Source: Marinirhabdus sp963793275 (GTDB lineage Bacteria > Bacteroidota > Bacteroidia > Flavobacteriales > Flavobacteriaceae). Taken from it: a DNA stretch of 64,000 nucleotides. Position 1 is the stretch's first letter, and every line of letters starts with the position of its first letter. The notes under the pieces are model-generated. The model made no database searches. It had not been told where the DNA came from and saw only the letters and a program-made list of their open reading frames with translations. The stretch spans positions 248,001 to 312,000 of the forward strand of contig CAWBZL010000001.1 of the NCBI GenBank assembly GCA_963793275.1, given 5' to 3'. Below, in pieces: positions 19,476-28,079 of this stretch. The position numbers and the translations under genes were made by a program.

Positions 19476-19508
19476 CAAAAGTACTGCCATTTCAGTAGAA
19501 ATGTCAAA
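19476..19508 (-). promoter_or_regulatory. grpE-dnaJ promoter
   Basis: Minus-strand TACTTTTG (19476-19483) with TTTG (19505-19508) 21 bases upstream, a close match to the Bacteroidota sigma-ABfr consensus. It ends about 34 bases before the grpE ATG. No CIRCE-like inverted repeat is visible. Confidence 0.7.
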
Positions 19509-19561
19509 ATGTCACTTCTTTTATTTAATAAAAATTTAAGACGAATTTTCTTCGGAACAAC

Positions 19562-19569
19562 TACTTTTG
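19562..19569 (+). promoter_or_regulatory. -7 element (TACTTTTG) for the YceI gene
   Basis: Exact TAnnTTTG match 27 bases before the ATG at 19597. No clear TTG at the -33 position. It stands back to back with the grpE promoter. Confidence 0.5.
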
Positions 19570-19596
19570 GTCTTTAATTTAATTTAAACCAAAACC

Positions 19597-20262
19597 ATGA
19601 AAAAAACCATCACGCTTATTGCCATAGCTTTTTGTGCTACAGCAACCTTTACTTCTTGTAATGAAACTAAAGAAAAAACAACCGAAACAGAAGTTGCAGC
19701 AGAAGCAAAAGAAGCGGCTGTATCTTATAAGGCAGATACTACAAAATCGAAAATTATGTGGTCTGGAAGCAAGCCTACAGGCACACACACCGGAACTATT
19801 TCACTTAATAGTGGAACCATAATGGTGAATGATAAAACAATGGAGGCGGGAAGATTTTCTATAAATATGAAAAGTATTAACGTTACCGATCTTGAGGCCG
19901 GCGACGGAAAAGAAAATCTGGAAGCTCACTTAATGGGGACCGTAAAAGGAAAAGAAGGTGACTTCTTTAACGTGACTGAATTCCCGGTGGCCACATTTGA
20001 AATCACTAGTATTGAAGGCGACCAGTATAAGCCTACTGTAAACGGAAATCTAACCATAAAAGGAAAATCAAATCCTGTATCGTTTAATGCAACCGTATCG
20101 TACCCTGGTGAGACGCTATTCCTAAAAAGCGAAAAGTTTATGATAGACCGCACAAAATGGGATGTAAACTACGGATCTAAATCTGTTTTTGACAACTTAG
20201 GAGATAAGTTTATTAGTGACGAAATGGAGCTACAAGTAGAACTGCACGCTACGAAAAAGTAA
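19597..20262 (+). CDS. YceI family lipoprotein
   Basis: 221 residues. A lipoprotein signal ends at the lipobox FTSC (Cys about residue 21), followed by an Ala/Glu-rich spacer and a YceI lipocalin-like beta-barrel with SKIMWSGSKPTGTHTG, the LEAHLMG and FFNVTEFP segments, and the KSEKFMIDRTKWDVNYGS C-terminal motif. YceI proteins bind isoprenoid-type lipids; the exact role here is unknown. Monocistronic, with its own -7 box and a hairpin terminator behind it. Confidence 0.9.
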   Translation: MKKTITLIAIAFCATATFTSCNETKEKTTETEVAAEAKEAAVSYKADTTKSKIMWSGSKPTGTHTGTISLNSGTIMVNDKTMEAGRFSINMKSINVTDLEAGDGKENLEAHLMGTVKGKEGDFFNVTEFPVATFEITSIEGDQYKPTVNGNLTIKGKSNPVSFNATVSYPGETLFLKSEKFMIDRTKWDVNYGSKSVFDNLGDKFISDEMELQVELHATKK

Positions 20263-20289
20263 TCTTATTGACATACTATAATACCTAAA

Positions 20290-20318
20290 ACTGCGGGAAA
20301 ATTCTCGCGGTTTTTTTT
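20290..20318. terminator. Hairpin terminator between convergent genes
   Basis: A 9-bp stem with two G-T wobbles (arms starting actgcggga and tctcgcggt, loop AAAT) followed by eight T. It ends the YceI transcript; the stop codon of the convergent TIGR01777 gene overlaps the T-run. Confidence 0.75.
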
Positions 20319-21219
20319 ACATCAATTTTTTAACCGCATAGTTTACATTAACCATCATAAAACTATAACCGGTTGCTTCAATTTTTTTGCAACTTACCAG
20401 CTGACTTTCCAGTACCAGTGTTGCCATTTCTCCTAAAAGTAATTTAAGTGCCCAACCCGGAACATTTGGAAGCCAGATACTTTTTTCTGCAATAGTTGCA
20501 ATTTTGAAGGTAAGATTTTTATTGGTAACCGGATTTGGCGCTACAGCATTGTAAACCCCTTCCAAGCCACTTTTTAAAACGTGCAAATACAAACAGGCAA
20601 TATCGTTCAAATGAATCCAGGAAATCCATTGTTCTCCGTTTCCTAACGGAGCTCCAAATCCTTTCTCGATAGGTTCTTTAATTTTTTGAAATGCGCCTTC
20701 TTCTTTGGCAAATACGACACCTGTTCTAATTTTTGCCACACGCATTCCCAACGTTTCAAATTGATCTGCTGCCGCTTCCCAGGCAACCACCACTTCTCCT
20801 AAGAAAGAATTGGAGATTTCTTTATCTTCTTCTGTATACAACTTAGTTTCGTGTGATGGATATACGCTAACACCACTGGCAGAAATAAAATGAGACACCG
20901 AATGATCCATACCTTTAAGGGTGTTAAAAAGTAAGTTGGCTGTTTTTGTTCTGCTTTCGAGAATTGTTTTTTTATAGCTTTTCGTCCAGCGTTTTGAAAT
21001 AGTTGCTCCTACCAGATTAATTATGGCAATTACATCTGTAAAGGCATTTATGTCTATTTCTTCCGTTTCGGGATTCCAATAAAATCCTTTGTAATTGGGG
21101 CGGTCTTCAATTTTTTCTCTACTCGTAGTAAGGTAATTTACTACTATCCCAGCATCATTACAATACTCTGTAAGCTTAGCACCAATAAGGCCTGTGGCAC
21201 CGGTAATTAATATTTTCAT
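20317..21219 (-). CDS. TIGR01777 family oxidoreductase (YfcH-like epimerase)
   Basis: 300-residue SDR-fold protein with TGATGLIGAKL at the N-terminus, SASGVSVYPSHE and the C-terminal NLTFKIATIAEKSIWLPNVPGWALKLLLGEMA region typical of TIGR01777/YfcH. The exact reaction is unknown. The frame stays open up to 21360 through the repeat array, but homology begins at MKILITG, so the ATG at 21219 is the start. Last gene after the mnmD tandem array. Confidence 0.88.
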   Translation of the reverse strand: MKILITGATGLIGAKLTEYCNDAGIVVNYLTTSREKIEDRPNYKGFYWNPETEEIDINAFTDVIAIINLVGATISKRWTKSYKKTILESRTKTANLLFNTLKGMDHSVSHFISASGVSVYPSHETKLYTEEDKEISNSFLGEVVVAWEAAADQFETLGMRVAKIRTGVVFAKEEGAFQKIKEPIEKGFGAPLGNGEQWISWIHLNDIACLYLHVLKSGLEGVYNAVAPNPVTNKNLTFKIATIAEKSIWLPNVPGWALKLLLGEMATLVLESQLVSCKKIEATGYSFMMVNVNYAVKKLM

Positions 21220-21345
21220 TCTTTCATAATTCTTTTCTATTAGCAATAGCATAAAGATACATTCATGTATATCGAATGCGATACGGATTAACGCAACTTT
21301 AATAGGATTTTGGCTGGTTTTGGGTAGTTGGAAGGAGGTATACTT

Positions 21346-21702
21346 TCTGGCTCTTAGCATGTGAGAAAAAAATCTCGAATACTATTCGCCCTTTCTGGCT
21401 CTTAGCATGTGAGAAAAAAAAATCTCGAATACTATTCGCCCTTTCTGGCTCTTAGCATGTGAGAAAAAAATCTCGAATACTATTCGCCCTTTCTGGCTCT
21501 TAGCATGTGAGAAAAAAAATCTCGAATACTATTCGCCCTTTCTGGCTCTTAGCATGTGAGAAAAAAAATCTCGAATACTATTCGCCCTTTCTGGCTCTTA
21601 GCATGTGAGAAAAAAAATCTCGAATACTATTCGCCCTTTCTGGCTCTTAGCATGTGAGAAAAAAAATCTCGAATACTATTCGCCCTTTCTGGCTCTTAGC
21701 AT
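21346..21702. repeat. Tandem array: 7 units of 48-50 bp plus a 15-bp partial, derived from the mnmD 3' end
   Basis: Unit starts are at 21346, 21394, 21444, 21492, 21541, 21590 and 21639, with a 15-bp partial copy at 21688-21702. Units are identical except for an A-run of 7, 9, 7, 8, 8, 8 and 8 bases. Read on the minus strand, each unit holds the expected last codons of mnmD (M-L-R-A-R-K-G-E-stop), a small palindrome CGAATAGTATTCG and a T-run, that is, a gene end plus a terminator-like element. There are no variable spacers, so it is not CRISPR. Confidence 0.9.
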
Positions 21703-22346
21703 TTCTCTCTTTCCCGGGGGGCAGGGAGACGATCTACTTTAAAACCTACGGCTTGCATGGCGCGTCTTACACTTCCTTTTGCAGCGTAGGTAACTAAAAT
21801 TCCGTTTGGTTTTAATGCTTTGTACATAGTACTAAAAATTTCTTCGGTCCAGAGTTCTGGTTGAACTCTAGCGCCAAAAGCATCAAAATAAATGATGTTC
21901 ACGGTGTTTTCTTCTGTAATTTCTGAAAAAAATTGTTTGCGTTTTGTTAATGAAAATAGTGGTGTAATTCCGGTTTTCTCTTCCCAGGGAGCACCGTGAA
22001 GTTCCTGAAAGAGTTTTGCTGAAATATCAGTTTTTTCAGGATAGTTTAACTGAGAAATTTCGTGAGCTGATACAGGATATGCTTCTATTCCTATATAATT
22101 ACAAAAGATCTGTAAATTTTCAATTTCTGAAACCGTGAGCAAACAGTTTAAGCCTGTACCAAAACCAATTTCCATAATTGAAATAGGGTTGGTTTGGTTT
22201 TCAGCTAAAAAATAATGTAAGCCTGTGTTTATAAATACGTGCTGTGCTTCGGCAATTGCTCCGTGTTTGGAATGGTATTGCTCATTCCAATCTGGCAGGT
22301 GTATTGTTATAGAACCATCCCCGGTCCTAAGAAATTCACGTTTCAA
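21696..22346 (-). CDS. mnmD: tRNA (5-methylaminomethyl-2-thiouridine)(34) methyltransferase MnmD
   Basis: Stand-alone MnmD (the methyltransferase half of MnmC), SAM-dependent, acting on the tRNA wobble uridine. Motifs: SIMEIGFGTGLNC (SAM site), IIYFDAFGARVQPELW and YAAKGSVRRAMQAVGF. As read it ends R-E-R-E-K-C-stop. In a shifted frame the end becomes P-G-K-R-E-M-L-R-A-R-K-G-E, the normal MnmD tail, with the stop at 21676-21678. The cause is a run of six C (plus-strand G6, 21716-21721) where seven are expected. Follows DUF4920 by 5 bases. Confidence 0.88.
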   Translation of the reverse strand: MKREFLRTGDGSITIHLPDWNEQYHSKHGAIAEAQHVFINTGLHYFLAENQTNPISIMEIGFGTGLNCLLTVSEIENLQIFCNYIGIEAYPVSAHEISQLNYPEKTDISAKLFQELHGAPWEEKTGITPLFSLTKRKQFFSEITEENTVNIIYFDAFGARVQPELWTEEIFSTMYKALKPNGILVTYAAKGSVRRAMQAVGFKVDRLPAPREREKC

Positions 22347-22351
22347 AAAAA

Positions 22352-22873
22352 TTATTGCTTTTCAGCCAGTAAAACACCATCTGCAGTAAAAGAGAGCGTT
22401 CTTTTAGGCTGGGTAATTGCGGCAATTTCATCTTTTGATTTTCCTGCATCTTCAGCAAAATGGCGTTGGTCTTCCACACTCATTTCATCTACAAATGCTT
22501 TACCGCTTACTATTACTTCGTCTCCTTCAATATCCATTGGCATAAAAAAACCGTAGTCTTTAAATTTCACCATTGCTTCTTCTTCCCCCATATCCAGGGT
22601 CATCCAACATCCTTTGTTCTGGCAAACGCTATTTACTTTTGAAACAAATTTTACCCATGCCGTATCGCCTGCTTTTAAATTCTTGTACTTTTCGTACATT
22701 TCTTCTTTAGTCATGGCTTCTGCGTCTGTGATCTTTGCGCCAAATTCTTTATACGCCATTGCTTCTGCAACAGTTTCCTGAGCTACTTCGGTTTCTGCTG
22801 TATTCTCTTTAACGGTTTCATTACAGGCAACTAAAAGAGTTGCGGCTACTAATGCTAAAATTGTTTTTTTCAT
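22352..22873 (-). CDS. DUF4920 domain lipoprotein
   Basis: 173 residues starting at the ATG at 22873 (MKKTILALV), with lipobox LVAC and then an acidic spacer. The DUF4920 domain has the conserved CQNKGCWM (two Cys, perhaps metal or redox) and FKDYGFFMP. The frame is open further upstream into the ilvE promoter region, but the signal peptide fixes the start. Probably anchored in the periplasm or outer membrane; function unknown. Operon with mnmD. Confidence 0.85.
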   Translation of the reverse strand: MKKTILALVAATLLVACNETVKENTAETEVAQETVAEAMAYKEFGAKITDAEAMTKEEMYEKYKNLKAGDTAWVKFVSKVNSVCQNKGCWMTLDMGEEEAMVKFKDYGFFMPMDIEGDEVIVSGKAFVDEMSVEDQRHFAEDAGKSKDEIAAITQPKRTLSFTADGVLLAEKQ

Positions 22874-22956
22874 CTGAAATATTACTTTAAGGTATTGCTT
22901 CTTAAGATACTGCAATTTTAAGAATTTTTTGGATTTTTTTACGACTAAATTTTCGT

Positions 22957-22964
22957 TAATTTTG
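22957..22964 (+). promoter_or_regulatory. -7 element (TAATTTTG) of ilvE
   Basis: TAATTTTG matches TAnnTTTG, 22 bases before the ilvE ATG. A TTTG at 22928-22931 is 25 bases upstream, slightly longer than the usual spacing. Confidence 0.45.
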
Positions 22965-22986
22965 TCGCATAAGCACTTAATCTTCC

Positions 22987-24054
22987 ATGAACACAAAAAC
23001 AGATAGTATTACCGTAAAAAAAGTTACTAACTCTAGATTGCCCGATGTAGATTTTGACAACCTCACCTTTGGAGGTACGTTTACCGATCATATGTTTATG
23101 TGCGATTTTAAGAATGGTGCTTGGAAAGACGCTACGGTGTTGCCTTATGGAAATTTAAGTATCTCTCCCGCAGCAAAGGTTTTTCACTATGGCCAGGCAG
23201 TTTTTGAAGGAATGAAAGCATATAGAGGTGAAGATGATAACATCTTCTTGTTTAGACCCGAAGAAAATTTTAATCGGATTAATAAATCTTCAACAAGAAT
23301 GGCGATTCCTGAGTTTCCAAAGGAATTATTTTTTGAAGCGCTGCATAAACTTCTGGAACTTGACAAAGGTTGGGTACAGGGAGGTGTTGGCAATTCGCTT
23401 TACATTCGTCCATTTGTTATGGCTACGCAAGTAGGTGTTTCTGCATCTCCGGCGGACGAGTACAAATTTATGATCCTTATGTCTCCCGTAAAAGCTTATT
23501 ACTCCGGCGATGTTAAAGTAACAATCGCTCAAAAATACAGTCGCTCTGCAAATGGTGGTGTGGGTGCTGCTAAAGCCGCCGGTAATTATGGCGCACAGTT
23601 TTACCCTACCAATCTTGCCCGGGAAAAAGGATTTCAACAAGTAATCTGGACAGACTCTAACGAACACAAATATTTGGAGGAAGCAGGTACTATGAATGTG
23701 TTTTTTAGAATAGACGACAAGCTAGTTACTGCGCCTACAAGTGATAGAATTCTGGATGGTGTAACCCGAAAAAGTGTCTTGTCCCTTGCAGAACGAGGCG
23801 GCATTGAGACCGATGTAAGACGCCTTACCGTTGCCGAATTGGTTGCGGCAGCAAAAGATGGTTCCCTCAAAGAAATTTTTGGAAGTGGAACCGCAGCGGT
23901 CATTAGTCCTGTGAGTGCATTTGGATACAACGACGAAGTTTTTGAGCTTACAAAACCAGCAGATAGTTATGCAACTAGGTTTAAGCAAGAACTTATGGAC
24001 ATACAGTATAACCGTGCTGAAGACCCTTTTAACTGGCGGTACCCAATAACATAA
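22987..24054 (+). CDS. ilvE: Branched-chain amino acid aminotransferase
   Basis: 355-residue PLP enzyme of fold type IV, making or degrading Leu, Ile and Val. The N-terminal region has FHYGQAVFEGMKAYR, the PLP lysine lies in AAGNYGAQFYPTNLA-type context, and LEEAGTMNVFF and the FGSGTAAVISPV phosphate cup follow. Length and motifs match the long (type II-like) BCAT form. Divergent from the DUF4920-mnmD operon. Confidence 0.95.
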   Translation: MNTKTDSITVKKVTNSRLPDVDFDNLTFGGTFTDHMFMCDFKNGAWKDATVLPYGNLSISPAAKVFHYGQAVFEGMKAYRGEDDNIFLFRPEENFNRINKSSTRMAIPEFPKELFFEALHKLLELDKGWVQGGVGNSLYIRPFVMATQVGVSASPADEYKFMILMSPVKAYYSGDVKVTIAQKYSRSANGGVGAAKAAGNYGAQFYPTNLAREKGFQQVIWTDSNEHKYLEEAGTMNVFFRIDDKLVTAPTSDRILDGVTRKSVLSLAERGGIETDVRRLTVAELVAAAKDGSLKEIFGSGTAAVISPVSAFGYNDEVFELTKPADSYATRFKQELMDIQYNRAEDPFNWRYPIT

Positions 24055-24066
24055 AGTTCAAAAACG

Positions 24067-24456
24067 TTATTCTTTCTCAAGAATCTCTTTTATGTTAGGT
24101 TTAAAGTAATTTGGTCCTTTTAAAACTTTTCCATCTTCTCTGTAGATGGGCTTCCCGTTTGCTCCCAGTTTACTCATATTACTTCGCTGGATCTCATTAA
24201 AAACCTCTTCAATTTTGTTTTGCATACCGTGCTCTATAATAGTTCCACATAAAATATACAGCATATCGCCAAGGGCATCGGCTACCTCAACCAGATCGTT
24301 CGCTTTAGCGGCCTCCAGATATTCCTCATTTTCTTCTCGCATAAGTTCGTATCGAAGCAGGTTCTTTTTTAATCCTAAATTTGCTGTTGGAGTACCCTTT
24401 ATTCCCAATCCAAAGGCTGTGTGAAATTTGTGTACGGCGGCTATTTTGTTTTTCAT
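24067..24456 (-). CDS. MazG-like / PRA-PH family nucleoside triphosphate pyrophosphohydrolase
   Basis: 129 residues. The all-alpha NTP-PPase motif is present: EENEEYLEAA followed by EVADALGDMLY, giving the metal-binding ExxE and ExxD pairs. The C-terminal KPIYREDGKVLKGPNYFKPNI is typical of the Bacteroidota version. Likely hydrolyses non-canonical or excess dNTPs. Starts at the ATG at 24456, with a heptamer repeat in its upstream region. Confidence 0.8.
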   Translation of the reverse strand: MKNKIAAVHKFHTAFGLGIKGTPTANLGLKKNLLRYELMREENEEYLEAAKANDLVEVADALGDMLYILCGTIIEHGMQNKIEEVFNEIQRSNMSKLGANGKPIYREDGKVLKGPNYFKPNIKEILEKE

Positions 24457-24473
24457 AAGGCGTGTTTTGAAAG

Positions 24474-24501
24474 TTCTTTGTTCTTTGTTCTTTGTTCTTT
24501 G
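24474..24501. repeat. Short tandem repeat, (TTCTTTG)x4
   Basis: Four perfect 7-base units on the plus strand (CAAAGAA on the minus strand), 18-45 bases upstream of the MazG-like ATG. Its length could vary by slippage and change promoter spacing (inference). Confidence 0.9.
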
Positions 24502-24576
24502 TAAAAATATTGAAACACAATTTTAAACCATTTATATTTCCGGGTAACTTTTCAACCAAATACTCTTTATAAGCCT

Positions 24577-24584
24577 TATTTTTG
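24577..24584 (+). promoter_or_regulatory. -7 element (TATTTTTG) for the small membrane gene
   Basis: Exact TAnnTTTG match, 23 bases before the ATG at 24608. Confidence 0.5.
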
Positions 24585-24607
24585 TAGTGCCATAAATTTT
24601 CAGCATT

Positions 24608-24796
24608 ATGATCTCTACCGGACAACTTATTTTCGCCATCTGTTTCTTTATTGCGTTTGTCATTATTGTTGCGATAAGCTACCGTAAGGACAAAAAATTA
24701 CATAGAAAATATTACAAAGGCAACGTCTGGGTGTTGGTTGGGTTTGTTGTTTTTTTCCTGATTTTGTTAGCAGCTAAGTTTCTTCTGAAAGAATAG
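24608..24796 (+). CDS. Small two-helix membrane protein, 62 aa
   Basis: Two hydrophobic helices (residues about 5-25 and 40-58) with a very basic cytoplasmic linker YRKDKKLHRKYYKG. No named domain, but this type of small protein is common in Flavobacteriaceae. Own -7 box upstream. Separated from the two-component region by about 210 non-coding bases. Confidence 0.7.
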   Translation: MISTGQLIFAICFFIAFVIIVAISYRKDKKLHRKYYKGNVWVLVGFVVFFLILLAAKFLLKE

Positions 24797-24940
24797 CGGG
24801 TCTTCTCATACAATAAAAATTGAATTCAGGCAATTTGTAAATACTATTACTTTCTGCTATCTTGGTGTACACTAATGCCTTAAACCTACTTTGTTATTAG
24901 CATTATAAAGCTTAGACTTCTGTCATTTTCATAAATAAAT

Positions 24941-24988
24941 ATACCCTGTACTGGGTATGGATACTTTAAGTATCTGATAGTATTTTAG
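24941..24988 (+). promoter_or_regulatory. Operator A and promoter of the two-component operon
   Basis: The palindrome ATACCC-TGTACT-GGGTAT occupies 24941-24958, and 22 bases later stands TATTTTAG (24981-24988), a -7 element of the TAnnTTAG variant. A second inverted repeat, GATACTTTAAGTATC (24960-24974), lies between the two. The arrangement is the same as at sites B, C and D. Upstream of the gene at 25010. Confidence 0.75.
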
Positions 24989-25009
24989 CAGAAATTAAAA
25001 ACAATAATT

Positions 25010-25510
25010 ATGACTTTAACCGGCACAGTTCACCTAAATGAAGCATCAAATAATAGACACCAATTTGTTTATGGTACCCTATACAGTAAGACATTTGTTG
25101 GTCTTTTTGCTAAATTTACCATAACCAATAAAAAGCTTACAGAAGTTTCGCTTGTACCAATTACCTATAATAACTCCAGCAAACTCCTGATTGAGAGCGC
25201 AACACTTGATTCCAGTCTTAACAGACGAAGTGGAAGATATATTGTGGAGGATGGGAGAACCCCAACTCCTATCGACTGTTTGACATTAACTGTAAATATA
25301 TCCAAAAATGGAAAGCCTGAACTCACTCTTAAAAACCTCAGTATAGACCTGCAAGCAAATACATATTTTGAAGTCTTACGTGACGGTGATAAAGGTAGTA
25401 CTCTAGAACCTGAACATCCAAATTTTTCAACAGAATGCATAGAAATAACAGATAAAGAAGATGCCCCTGGGCTTATTTGCCCCAGAGGATATAGCAAAAT
25501 AATTCTATAA
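25010..25510 (+). CDS. Unknown protein, 166 aa, first gene of the two-component operon
   Basis: No signal peptide and no membrane helix, so probably cytoplasmic. The sequence is rich in beta-strand patterns (VHLNEAS, FVYGTLYSKTFVGLFAKFTI, LTLTVNISKNGKPELTLKNLSI) and ends in a Cys-containing tail GLICPRGYSKIIL. I recognise no domain. It follows operator A by 51 bases and precedes the histidine kinase by 6 bases, so it is very likely part of the signalling operon, perhaps as a sensor accessory (inference). Confidence 0.65.
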   Translation: MTLTGTVHLNEASNNRHQFVYGTLYSKTFVGLFAKFTITNKKLTEVSLVPITYNNSSKLLIESATLDSSLNRRSGRYIVEDGRTPTPIDCLTLTVNISKNGKPELTLKNLSIDLQANTYFEVLRDGDKGSTLEPEHPNFSTECIEITDKEDAPGLICPRGYSKIIL

Positions 25511-25516
25511 CTAAAC

Positions 25517-27398
25517 TTGAAATTAAAAAAACGTATCCTGCTGCTATTTGGGTTTATAGTTTTTGGGCAATTCACGTGTTTAGGGCAAGAGCATAGTTTT
25601 CCACTCAGTGAATTTTATACCCACCTCGTAAATCTGGAATATCAAGAAGCTGAAAGCCTGGCGAAGTTGCACAACAACACTCCTTCAGGCAAAGAGGCTT
25701 TATCTCTCGCTGTAGTTTTGTACAAAGCCGGGCAGGTTCCACACCAGCCAGAGCCTCTCATAACAGGCAAAGAAAACAAAGAAGCAAAAGTACTGAATCT
25801 ACTACAAGCTGGTTACTACAACTTGTACTATCACCCCAATGAACCAGAGACTCTAAAATATTTTTTTGAAGCTTATGATATTTCTACATCTATCGCCAAT
25901 ATAAATTATCGGAAAACTTCTCTTTTAGCAATTTTAGAATTTTATCATTTTGAATATGCACAAACACATACGCGGTACAAAAAATACTTAGTAGAATTGA
26001 ACCAACTTGCTCAAACCCCTATAGAAAAATGTTGGGCATATCTGTATCATCTGTATTTCCTTTATCAAAGTCTTGAGAAAGTTGAAGAAGAAAAAATAAA
26101 CACTAATTTCCAAAAGTTAGAAGAAGAAATAGAAAACCTTCCAAAAGATCATAAATTTCAGACTCTTTATAATTCTATAAAAGGCATACAATCTGAAATT
26201 GATGGTAACTTAGATGATGCGTATACCAAACATATGCGTGCTTTAGAATTTTCAAAAGGGAAACCTTATTTTAATTACCTAACGTTCAGATCGTATATTA
26301 GAATTTCAGAAGATATTCTACAGAAAAAAAGAGTACGATAAAGGGCTTGATGCGCTGAAAAGCTCTTGTCTTTTTATTGACAAGTCAAATAACATACGGG
26401 ACAGTATTTATATTAACAAATATACCGCTAAGCATTATGAAGGGTTAGGGAATTATAAAAAAGCTTACGAACGTTTAAATAAATCGGTTAAAGAACAATA
26501 TAAGCTGGATTACAAGAATAATAGCATTCAGAATTCTTCGTTAGAAATTGAACTCCAAACTGCCGAAAAAGAAAAACAACTCATACTCTCAGAGGATGTT
26601 AAAAAGCGTAACCAGAACATTGCAATTGGTCTTGGTCTATTACTTGTTCTTGGTAGTATTATAGCAATTTTAACTTATAAAAATACCAAACGCAAACAAC
26701 GTATTGCCGAGCAGCAGCGCGAGTTGGAAGTTCAGAAAAAAGAAAAGATTTTAAAAGATCTGGAACTCACTACCATAGACGCCATGATTTCGGGCCAGGA
26801 AAAAGAACGTCAACGACTGGCAAGCGATCTTCACGATAGCGTTGGCGCCACCCTCGCCGCCGCAAAACTACAGTTTCACCATCTTTCAAAAAACAGGAAA
26901 AAGGGACAACAAACCGAAGAACTTTTTAGTAAAACGGGAAAATTACTGGACGATGCATATACCCAAATTCGCTCCATGGCGCACGTTAAAAACAGCGGTG
27001 TATTGGCAAAAAACGGGCTCTTACCAGCCATACAAAAATTGGCGAAGAATGCTTCAGGAATTAATGGTTTGCAAATAGAGGTGGAAGATTATGGACTGGA
27101 GGAACGTCTTGAAAATAGTCTTGAAATTTCAGTATTCAGGATTCTTCAGGAATTGGTCACCAATATTATAAAACATTCTGATGCAACTCAGGCTTCCATT
27201 GCTATAAACCAGTATAAAGATTCGCTCAATATTATTGTTGAAGACAATGGAAAAGGCTTTGAAGCGCGTATCCTTCCGCAGAGAGATGGCATGGGACTAG
27301 GCAGCATAGAAAAACGTGTTGAACATATGGAAGGCACCATGGAGGTAGACTCTACCTTAGGAAAAGGAACAACAATATTAATAGATATACCATTATGA
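25517..27398 (+). pseudogene. Sensor histidine kinase (HisKA_3 type), frameshifted at an A7 run
   Basis: A TTG start gives a signal-like N-terminus, then a helical TPR-like periplasmic region to about residue 360, one membrane helix (LGLLLVLGSIIAILTY), the HisKA_3 dimer domain with the phospho-accepting His near 439 (SDLHDSVGATLAAA), and a HATPase domain (ELVTNIIKHSD, VEDNGKGF, GMGLGSIEKRV). The first frame stops at 26341; the rest (26343-27398) continues one frame over. Removing one A from the A7 tract at 26324-26330 rejoins K-K-E-Y-D-K-G-L-D. Possible sequencing error. Its stop overlaps the response regulator ATG (ATGA). Confidence 0.85.
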
Positions 27399-28021
27399 TA
27401 AAAGTAGCCATTGCCGAAGACCACCAATCGTTAGTAGACGGAATAGAACTTCTCTTAAAATATGAAGATGATATTAACCTGGTTGGCACTGCAAACGACG
27501 GAAAAAGGTTGTTAGAATTAGTCCACAACAAACTTCCCAATGTGATATTAATGGATATAAAAATGCCAAAAATAGACGGTATTACAGCCACAAAAAGTAT
27601 TAGCTCTCAATATCCGGATATGAAAGTAATTGGCTTCACTATGTTTGACCAGGAAGATGCTGTAAAGCAAATGGTAAAAGCCGGGGCAAGAGGCTATCTA
27701 TTAAAAAATTCTCCACTTGAAGAAGTACTTCTTGCTATTAGGAGTGTACACGCAGGAAATACTTTTTTTGATAAAAGCATAGATCCGTCTTATTACGATA
27801 TTAAAAATACAATGCCTACAAGTAAAAGTTTGTTGTCCAAAAGTGAACGTGAAATTTTAAAACTTATAGGACAAGGAAAAACTACCAGTGAGATTGCAGC
27901 CACAAGATATACAGCGGTATCAACGGTAGAGAAGCATAGAAAAAATATGATCAGGAAACTTGAACTTTCCGGAAAGGGCGAACTCTTGCGGTATGCATTG
28001 GAAAAGAAATACGACTTTTAA
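27395..28021 (+). CDS. NarL/FixJ-family response regulator
   Basis: 208 residues. Receiver domain with phospho-acceptor Asp54 in VILMDIKMPKIDG and the conserved Lys near 105, then a LuxR-type HTH at about 145-205 (SKSEREILKLIGQGKTTSEIA ... STVEKHRKNMIRKL). Partner of the histidine kinase by ATGA overlap. The tail-to-tail heptamer palindromes around it fit the 7-2-7 sites of this family, so it is the best candidate binder of sites A-D (inference). Confidence 0.93.
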   Translation: MIKVAIAEDHQSLVDGIELLLKYEDDINLVGTANDGKRLLELVHNKLPNVILMDIKMPKIDGITATKSISSQYPDMKVIGFTMFDQEDAVKQMVKAGARGYLLKNSPLEEVLLAIRSVHAGNTFFDKSIDPSYYDIKNTMPTSKSLLSKSEREILKLIGQGKTTSEIAATRYTAVSTVEKHRKNMIRKLELSGKGELLRYALEKKYDF

Positions 28022-28027
28022 ATAAAT

Positions 28028-28075
28028 ATACCCTATACTGGGTATTTTGCAAAGCAATTACCTGTGGTATTTTTG
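28028..28075 (+). promoter_or_regulatory. Operator B and promoter of the orphan LuxR gene
   Basis: ATACCC-TATACT-GGGTAT at 28028-28045, then 22 bases, then TATTTTTG at 28068-28075. TTTG at 28046-28049 could serve as -33 (18 bases). The ATG follows at 28080, so the mRNA is probably leaderless. The AAATAAAT flank before the palindrome is shared with site A. Confidence 0.8.
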
Positions 28076-28079
28076 ATAT

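Noticed and set aside
21346..21702. CRISPR array
   Set aside because: Units are contiguous and identical, with no variable spacers and no cas genes nearby.
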